Assembly (NCBI GenBank): GCA_947462525.1
Contig: CANHPK010000026.1
Coordinates: 1-11,307 of the forward strand
Reading direction: 5' to 3'
DNA: 11,307 bases
DNA from: Roseiflexaceae bacterium
GTDB taxonomy: Bacteria > Chloroflexota > Chloroflexia > Chloroflexales > Roseiflexaceae
Part shown: positions 6,288 to 11,307 of the stretch, piece by piece
Layout of the letters: each line of letters starts with the position of its first letter
Position numbering within the stretch: the first letter of the stretch is position 1
The notes under the pieces: generated by a model
Told to the model about the DNA's origin: nothing
Database searches by the model: none
The model's input: only the letters and a program-made list of their open reading frames with translations
Translations under genes and position numbers: made by a program

Positions 6288-7133
6288 ATGACAAAAGTCA
6301 CCATCCCATTCATCCAAAGCCTCAAAGGCAAACGAACCTTCGCTATGCTGACCGCCTACGACGCACCGTTTGCACGGCTCGTTGACGAATCAGGTGTCGA
6401 GATGATTTTGGTCGGCGATTCACTGGGCATGGTCATGCTGGGGTATAGCGGCACCTCGCCGGTCACCATGGACGAAATGGTGATGCATGCCCGATCGGTC
6501 GGACGCACCGCCAAACGCTGCCTAATCGTTGGCGACATGCCCTTCCTGTCCTATCAAGCAGACCACGCCGAAGCCATCCGTAATGCCGGTCGCCTCGTCA
6601 AAGAAGCCGGCGTGGACTGTGTCAAACTCGAAGGTACCGCCAAACAAGCGCCCGTTGCCAAAGCCATCGTCGACGCCGGCATCGCCGTTATCGGACACAT
6701 CGGATTGACACCCCAGACCGCAGCATCACTTGGCGGCATCAATGTGATCGGCGGCCAGAGCTACGAACACGCCAAACGTATCGTTGACGATGCACTCGCG
6801 ATGCAGGCAGCCGGCTGCTGGTGTGTCTTGATGGAAGCAGTACCTGCTGATTTGGCCGCATACATCACCAGCATCCTGACGGTGCCAACTATTGGTATCG
6901 GTGGTGGACGCGGCTGTGATGGTCAAGTCCTCGTCACGCACGAGATGTTTGGAATGTTCCCGGGTTTTGGATTGCCGTTCGGGAAAATCTACGCAGACGC
7001 CGGTGCGTTCATCAAAAAAGGCATGCAACAGTATCACCAAGATGTACAAAATGGCACCTTTCCTGGCGCCGAAAACAGCTTTCCGATTGATGCAGCCATG
7101 ATCGATCGTCTCAAAAAAGAACAGAAAGTCTAG
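6288..7133 (+). CDS. panB: 3-methyl-2-oxobutanoate hydroxymethyltransferase (ketopantoate synthase)
   Basis: A 281-aa protein of normal length for PanB. It transfers a one-carbon unit from methylene-tetrahydrofolate to 2-oxoisovalerate, giving ketopantoate, the first committed step to pantoate. Seen: the LTAYDAPFARLVDE opening, metal-site residues Asp44 (VGDSLG), Asp83 (GDMPF) and Glu115 (VKLEG, with Lys113), the GHIGLTPQ segment at 136-143, the catalytic Glu183 in LMEAVP, and the DGQVLV block at 211-216. Two small departures from the usual motifs: IGIGGG rather than IGIGAG, and VTHEM rather than a His-Asp pair. The core site is intact. GAGAGG (6275-6280) precedes the ATG by 7 nt and overlaps the end of the M20 gene. 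panE follows after 7 nt. Confidence 0.97.
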   Translation: MTKVTIPFIQSLKGKRTFAMLTAYDAPFARLVDESGVEMILVGDSLGMVMLGYSGTSPVTMDEMVMHARSVGRTAKRCLIVGDMPFLSYQADHAEAIRNAGRLVKEAGVDCVKLEGTAKQAPVAKAIVDAGIAVIGHIGLTPQTAASLGGINVIGGQSYEHAKRIVDDALAMQAAGCWCVLMEAVPADLAAYITSILTVPTIGIGGGRGCDGQVLVTHEMFGMFPGFGLPFGKIYADAGAFIKKGMQQYHQDVQNGTFPGAENSFPIDAAMIDRLKKEQKV

Positions 7134-7140
7134 GTCTCGC

Positions 7141-8064
7141 ATGCGCATCGCCATCATCGGCGCCGGCGCCATGGGCTCGTTGGTCGCGTCGTACCTGGCG
7201 GCGACCAACGAGGTCTGGATGCTCGACAGTTGGCGTGACCACGTCGATGCCATTAGCAGCAACGGCCTCGTACGCACCACGCATGACACGAGCGTCGTTA
7301 CTCGCCCACGTGCAACGATAGATGTCACACAAATTCCGCCGTCTGATGTTGCCATCGTTTTGGTCAAATACCATCAGACCGCCTGGGCCGGTCTCCAGGC
7401 ACGCCAGATCATCGGTCACAGCGGGGTCTGCGTGACATTGCAAAACGGTGTGGGCAATGGTGACATCTTGGCGACCGAGATACCTCCCGAGCGCCTCTGT
7501 GTCGGGGTTACCTCATTGGGGGCGACCCTGGTTGGTCCAGGGGTGGTACGGCATGCGGGTATGGGGACAACGATTTTTGCAAATGCACACAATACCGCTC
7601 GGATGAACGACCTAGCTGCTGCATTCCAGACCAGCGGGCTCCCGGCCAGCACACAACGCGACGTCGCATCGATTGTTTGGGGCAAACTCATCGTAAATGT
7701 CGGCATCAATGCGTTGACGGGCATTTTGCGTGTCCCCAACGGCGTCCTGGCGCACAACGATGATGCACTGTGCGTGCTTACTCAGGCGGTCAACGAAGCA
7801 GTCGCAGTCGCACATGCTGAAGGTATTACCTTGCCGTATCAAGACCCGCTGTCACATGTGCTCGACGTTGCCAACGCAACCGCCGCAAATCGCTCATCGA
7901 CGCTCTCCGACGTGCTACGTGGGAGCCCGAGTGAAATTCCTACCATCAATGGCGCTATTGTCAGAGCAGCAGCACGGCATGGAATTGCCGTACCGGTCAA
8001 CAGCCTGCTGTGCTCTCTGATGAGCAGTATCGATACAACTCATCATGAGCGTGTGTACCCCTAA
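7141..8064 (+). CDS. panE: 2-dehydropantoate 2-reductase (ketopantoate reductase)
   Basis: A 307-aa NADPH-dependent reductase that converts ketopantoate to pantoate, the step right after PanB. Seen: the N-terminal nucleotide-binding GAGAMG at residues 7-12, Lys76 in VKYHQT, Asn102 in LQNGVG, the catalytic Lys182 in WGKLIVN with Asn186 and Asn190, and the C-terminal substrate-binding SEIPTINGAIV segment with Ser264 and Glu265. All key residues of the family are in place. The start ATG 7141 has a weak AGG 6 nt upstream and lies 7 nt after the panB stop, so translation may depend on coupling. Other members of this reductase family can act on other 2-oxo acids, but adjacency to panB makes the pantoate role secure. 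Confidence 0.95.
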   Translation: MRIAIIGAGAMGSLVASYLAATNEVWMLDSWRDHVDAISSNGLVRTTHDTSVVTRPRATIDVTQIPPSDVAIVLVKYHQTAWAGLQARQIIGHSGVCVTLQNGVGNGDILATEIPPERLCVGVTSLGATLVGPGVVRHAGMGTTIFANAHNTARMNDLAAAFQTSGLPASTQRDVASIVWGKLIVNVGINALTGILRVPNGVLAHNDDALCVLTQAVNEAVAVAHAEGITLPYQDPLSHVLDVANATAANRSSTLSDVLRGSPSEIPTINGAIVRAAARHGIAVPVNSLLCSLMSSIDTTHHERVYP

Positions 8065-8078
8065 ACACCGCACAATAC

Positions 8079-8084
8079 GGAAAG
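8079..8084 (+). promoter_or_regulatory. Ribosome binding site deciding the GH116 start
   Basis: GGAAAG lies 8 nt before ATG 8093. The alternative in-frame ATG at 8045 lies inside panE, has no visible ribosome site and would add a 16-residue basic stretch unlike the family, so 8093 is chosen. Confidence 0.6.
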
Positions 8085-8092
8085 ATACAATC

Positions 8093-10645
8093 ATGAGCCG
8101 CACCCGCACACCCGTACAGTCGTATGACAGCGCGCATCTTCGCAACATCGCCATGCCCATCGGCGGCATCGGCACCGGCACCGTCTCGCTGGGCGGGCGC
8201 GGGGATTTGCGCGATTGGGAGGTAGGCAATCGGCCGGCCAAAGGATTCCGCCCCGATACGGCCTTCATGGCCGTGCGCATCCAAGCGCCGGGCGCCGACC
8301 CCATCGTCAAAGCACTCGAGGGACCGCTCGAGCTGTCTGACTATCAAGGTGCATTCGGCGCGACGGTCGCCCATCATGGGCTGCCGCGCTTCCGCCATGC
8401 CTCATTCGACGCGAGCTACCCCTTTGCGACCGTCCACCTGAGCGACCCCGACGTCCCGGTGACGGTGAGACTCGAGGCCTTCAATCCACTCACACCGCCG
8501 AATGCCGACGACAGCGGCATACCGATTGCCATTTTGACCTATACCTTCACCAATACCAGTGCAGACTCGCTCCAGCTGGATTTTGTGGCTGCCCTGCAAA
8601 ACTTCATCGGCAGTTCGCCGGTCAACGGCGCCTATGGGTCGGCCATCGTCAACGACTTTTTTTCGCAGACTGAGGCGGAGAAAACCGCCCAACGCAACAC
8701 CATTGCCCAGCGCAACGCCCCGCGCCTACAGGGACTCGCCTACGCCCCGGCACCAGCCCTGGCCGGCAGTGAATTCGAGGGGACGCTGGCACTGGCATTG
8801 CTCGATGCAGCGGACGTGACCACGCGTACCGGCTGGGCGGACTATACCTGGGGCGATTCGTTGCTGGACTTTTGGGATGACTTCCGTGCCGACGGTCGCC
8901 TCGAGCCGCGCCTATCCGCCGCACTCAAACCCATCGGCTCGATTGCCCAACACCAGACGTTGGCGCCGCACGGCACGGGGACGGTCACCCTGCTGCTCAG
9001 CTGGCACTTCCCGCAGCGGATGGCCTGGCGCTCCGAAGAATACGGCGCGATGCACTTCGGCGAATACACCGACACCGTGGTAGGCAATTATTACACCACT
9101 CAATATGCTGATGCATGGGATGTGCTCACCAAGACGACCCCACGCCTCGCTGATTTGACCGAACGGACGCACGAATTCGTCGATGCACTCACCACGGCCA
9201 CGCTCCCCAAACCCCTCATCGAGGCGGCGCTGTTCAACCTCAGCACGCTGCGCAGTCACACGACCTTCCGCACTGCAGATGGGCGCTTCTACGGCTGGGA
9301 GGGCAACGACAACACCCGCGGTTCGTGCTTCGGGTCGTGTACGCATGTGTGGAACTACGAGCAAGCGACGCCGTTTTTGTTTGGCGGTCTGGCCAAAATC
9401 ATGCGCGAGAATGAGTTTTTGCACGCCACCCGCGACGACGGCTTCATGAGCTTTCGTATCGGTCTACCCTTATCTAATGCCCAAGCCTGGCCCACTGCTG
9501 CTGCCGATGGGCAGATGGGGACGATTGTCAAACTCTTCCGCGAGTGGCGCCTGAGCGGTGATACCGGCTGGCTGGCGCGCCTGTACCCCAAGGCCAAAGC
9601 GGCACTGAGCTTCGCCTGGATCCCCAACGGCTGGGACGGCGACCGCGACGGCGTGATGGAGGGGTGCCAGCACAACACCATGGACGTCGAGTACTTCGGC
9701 CCCAATCCACAGATGCAATTCTGGTACCTGGCCGCCCTGCGTGCCGCCGAAGAAATGGCCCGCGCCGTCGACGACAAAGACTTCGCCCGCGAATGCTGGC
9801 GCCTCTACAAGGCCGGCCGCGACTGGACCCAAGACAATCTGTTCAACGGTGCGTATTATCGCCACGAAATCCGGCCGCCGGGCGACGCCGCCAACATCGC
9901 CCCCGGCATCCGCCACATGGTAATGGGCGCTTCCGACCTCAGCAACCCCGAGCTCCAGCTCGGCGACGGCTGCCTGGTCGACCAGCTCGTCGGTCAGTAC
10001 CTGGCATCCATCAGCGGGATCGGCAACCTGACCGCTGCCACTCAACTCAAAACCACGCTCCAGAGCATCTACACCCATAACCGCAAGGTGGGTTTCGAAA
10101 ACCACTTCAACCACATGCGCAGTTTTGTACTGGGTGACGAGACCGCCTTGCTGATGGCCTCGTACCCGCGCGGCAACCGGCCGCAACGACCGTTCCCCTA
10201 CTTCAACGAGGTCATGACCGGCTTCGAATACGCCGCCGCCGGGAGCATGATCTATGCCGGCTTGCGTACCGAGGCAGTGCAGGTGGTTAGCGACATCCGC
10301 GCCCGCTACGACGGCGCCCGCCGCAACCCCTTCGACGAGGCCGAATGTGGACACCACTACTCGCGGGCAATGGCCAGCTTTGGGTTACTGATGGCCTGGT
10401 CGGGGCAGATGTACAACGCTACCAACGGCGAGCTCATGTTTGACCCGCTGGCCCCCAACAGCAGCGTCTTTTGGGCGACGGGGCATGCCTGGGGCACGCT
10501 CGACTACCGGCGCAATGAGTACGTGTTGACGATTTATGCCGGTGAACTGCAGCTGTCGCGGTTGGTGATCGGTGACGACGAAATCTGTGCCTACGGCGTC
10601 ATCCAGACGATGAGCCGGAGCGCGCATGCGTACCAGATACGCTGA
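8093..10645 (+). CDS. GH116 family beta-glycosidase (glucosylceramidase/GBA2-like)
   Basis: An 850-aa retaining glycosidase. Relatives are bacterial and archaeal beta-glucosidases/xylosidases and animal GBA2, which cleaves glucosylceramide. Layout: N-terminal beta-sandwich domain about 10-310, opening with IAMPIGGIGTGTVSLGGRG and RDWEV, then a C-terminal (alpha/alpha)6 barrel about 350-845. By alignment from memory, the nucleophile is Glu403 in YGWEGND and the acid/base is Asp531 in HNTMDVEY; their 128-residue spacing is close to that reported for the Sulfolobus enzyme SSO1353 (Glu335 and Asp462). The CTHVWNYEQATPFLF helix (around 416-430) and the ECGHHYSR sugar-contact motif are also present. 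No signal peptide is seen, so it is probably cytosolic and would act on imported or membrane-facing glycosides. It starts 28 nt after panE without a visible terminator, so it may be transcribed with the pan genes. Exact substrate unknown. Confidence 0.92.
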   Translation: MSRTRTPVQSYDSAHLRNIAMPIGGIGTGTVSLGGRGDLRDWEVGNRPAKGFRPDTAFMAVRIQAPGADPIVKALEGPLELSDYQGAFGATVAHHGLPRFRHASFDASYPFATVHLSDPDVPVTVRLEAFNPLTPPNADDSGIPIAILTYTFTNTSADSLQLDFVAALQNFIGSSPVNGAYGSAIVNDFFSQTEAEKTAQRNTIAQRNAPRLQGLAYAPAPALAGSEFEGTLALALLDAADVTTRTGWADYTWGDSLLDFWDDFRADGRLEPRLSAALKPIGSIAQHQTLAPHGTGTVTLLLSWHFPQRMAWRSEEYGAMHFGEYTDTVVGNYYTTQYADAWDVLTKTTPRLADLTERTHEFVDALTTATLPKPLIEAALFNLSTLRSHTTFRTADGRFYGWEGNDNTRGSCFGSCTHVWNYEQATPFLFGGLAKIMRENEFLHATRDDGFMSFRIGLPLSNAQAWPTAAADGQMGTIVKLFREWRLSGDTGWLARLYPKAKAALSFAWIPNGWDGDRDGVMEGCQHNTMDVEYFGPNPQMQFWYLAALRAAEEMARAVDDKDFARECWRLYKAGRDWTQDNLFNGAYYRHEIRPPGDAANIAPGIRHMVMGASDLSNPELQLGDGCLVDQLVGQYLASISGIGNLTAATQLKTTLQSIYTHNRKVGFENHFNHMRSFVLGDETALLMASYPRGNRPQRPFPYFNEVMTGFEYAAAGSMIYAGLRTEAVQVVSDIRARYDGARRNPFDEAECGHHYSRAMASFGLLMAWSGQMYNATNGELMFDPLAPNSSVFWATGHAWGTLDYRRNEYVLTIYAGELQLSRLVIGDDEICAYGVIQTMSRSAHAYQIR

Positions 10646-10657
10646 ACAGGGGTAGCC

Positions 10658-11307
10658 ATGACATCACGCCGCCATGTCATTCTCGCAGCCGGACTCCTGT
10701 CGATTGCAGCACTTGCCGTGGCGCTGTATCGCCGGCTTGTTCCCAGTGCACCAGCACAGCCCAGCGTCGTCGCACCAGACCACCCCGACCTGCGGTACAC
10801 GGGGCGCTGGGACAGGACGAATCCTTCCCAACCCAGCGTCGGCTGGCAGGGCGCGCAGATTGCGTTTGTACTTGAGGGCACTGCGGTCACTGCCCGCCTG
10901 CGCACCACAGCGAGCATCGATTACCTGCTGGTTATTGTCGATGGGGTAGTCCAACCCGAGCGCATCCGAATCAGCGCCGATGACGCACCCATCATCATCG
11001 CAGCGGGCTTGGCAAACGGCAAACATCGCGTCCAGATCATCAAAGAAACCGCCCAGGGCGGCGATATGCAATTCGCCGGGTTGACCATTGCGGGGACGAT
11101 CGTCGCAGAAGACGCGCCCGCACCGCGCCGGCACATCGTTTTTTATGGTGATTCGAACCTGGCCGGCGAATCCCTGCTCCACGAAGAAAACAACGGCGAC
11201 ATCACATACATGGGCTGTCACCATACCTACGCCGGCATCACGGCACGAATGTGCGTCGCGAGCTACGAAAACGTCTCGTACGGTGGGGCCACCATCGGCT
11301 CGATCCA
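10658..11307 (+). CDS. SGNH-fold esterase, CE2-like, anchored or secreted (cut by window end)
   Basis: An open frame of 216 residues running off the right edge. ATG 10658 has AGGGG 5 nt upstream and follows the GH116 stop by 12 nt. Residues 1-26 form a basic start (SRRHVIL, slightly Tat-like) plus a hydrophobic helix, so the protein is exported or membrane-anchored. About 45-150 looks like a beta-rich jelly-roll domain (YTGRW start, many alternating hydrophobics, and an NGKHRVQIIKET strand pair). From about 159 the SGNH hydrolase domain begins with VFYGDSN, nucleophile Ser166, followed by the second-block glycine in SYGGATIG (209-210). This order, jelly roll then SGNH, matches carbohydrate esterase family 2 (acetyl esterases of plant or microbial glycans). 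The block with the catalytic His is beyond the window. Pairing with GH116 suggests glycan deacylation plus glucoside hydrolysis; inferred only. Confidence 0.8.
   Translation, partial: MTSRRHVILAAGLLSIAALAVALYRRLVPSAPAQPSVVAPDHPDLRYTGRWDRTNPSQPSVGWQGAQIAFVLEGTAVTARLRTTASIDYLLVIVDGVVQPERIRISADDAPIIIAAGLANGKHRVQIIKETAQGGDMQFAGLTIAGTIVAEDAPAPRRHIVFYGDSNLAGESLLHEENNGDITYMGCHHTYAGITARMCVASYENVSYGGATIGSI

Noticed and set aside
8045..8092. Upstream ATG for the GH116 gene
   Set aside because: It overlaps panE, lacks a ribosome site and adds an unrelated basic stretch; ATG 8093 has GGAAAG at good spacing.
9470..10357. Antisense open frame (295 codons) inside GH116
   Set aside because: Low-complexity Val/Gly/Ala-rich translation opposite conserved GH116 motifs; a shadow of GC-biased codons.

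Overview
The window is a dense, single-strand (+) bacterial gene array: nine genes with almost no spacer DNA. It starts inside one gene and ends inside another. The flanks look moderately GC-rich. I see no tRNA, rRNA, CRISPR array, insertion sequence or phage gene. The gene set (ECF-type vitamin transporter, GH116 glucosidase, P1-family peptidase, nucleotide-sugar dehydrogenase) would fit a free-living bacterium such as a Chloroflexota member. That placement is only an impression; no phylogenetic marker is present.

Region 1 (1-708) is the C-terminal part of a UDP-sugar 6-dehydrogenase of the WecC/WbpA type, used for uronic-acid-type sugars in surface polysaccharides. It ends at a 9-bp inverted repeat (702-728) that abuts a good sigma70-like promoter (728-756), which appears to start a new transcription unit.

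Region 2 (833-8064) is the core of the window: seven tightly packed genes that read as one operon. In order they are a P1/DmpA-family self-cleaving amidase, a PanT-like ECF transporter S component, a fused double ATPase (EcfA1-EcfA2 in one chain), EcfT, an M20 metallo-amidohydrolase, panB and panE. PanB and PanE make pantoate, the acid half of pantothenate (vitamin B5). The S component resembles the PanT family. Both hydrolase families include enzymes that cleave beta-alanyl amides, and beta-alanine is the other half of pantothenate. My working model is a combined uptake, hydrolysis and synthesis locus for pantothenate: the transporter imports pantothenate or a beta-alanine/pantoyl conjugate, the hydrolases free the building blocks, and PanB/PanE supply pantoate. 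panC and panD are not in the window. The substrate assignment is inference.

Two details in region 2 stand out. A 12-bp perfect hairpin (2408-2435), flanked by an 8-bp direct repeat, sits just before the ribosome site of the ATPase gene. In the fused ATPase, the D-loop aspartate of domain 1 and the switch histidine of domain 2 are both replaced, and both replacements should fall in the same composite ATP site. That predicts a one-site-active ECF motor.

Region 3 (8093-11307) has a cytosolic GH116 beta-glucosidase/glucosylceramidase-type enzyme, followed after 12 nt by a membrane-anchored or secreted SGNH esterase with a CE2-like layout, cut by the window end. These probably act on glycosides or acylated glycans. 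They follow panE by only 28 nt without a visible terminator, so they may be read from the same transcript, but I see no functional link to pantothenate.
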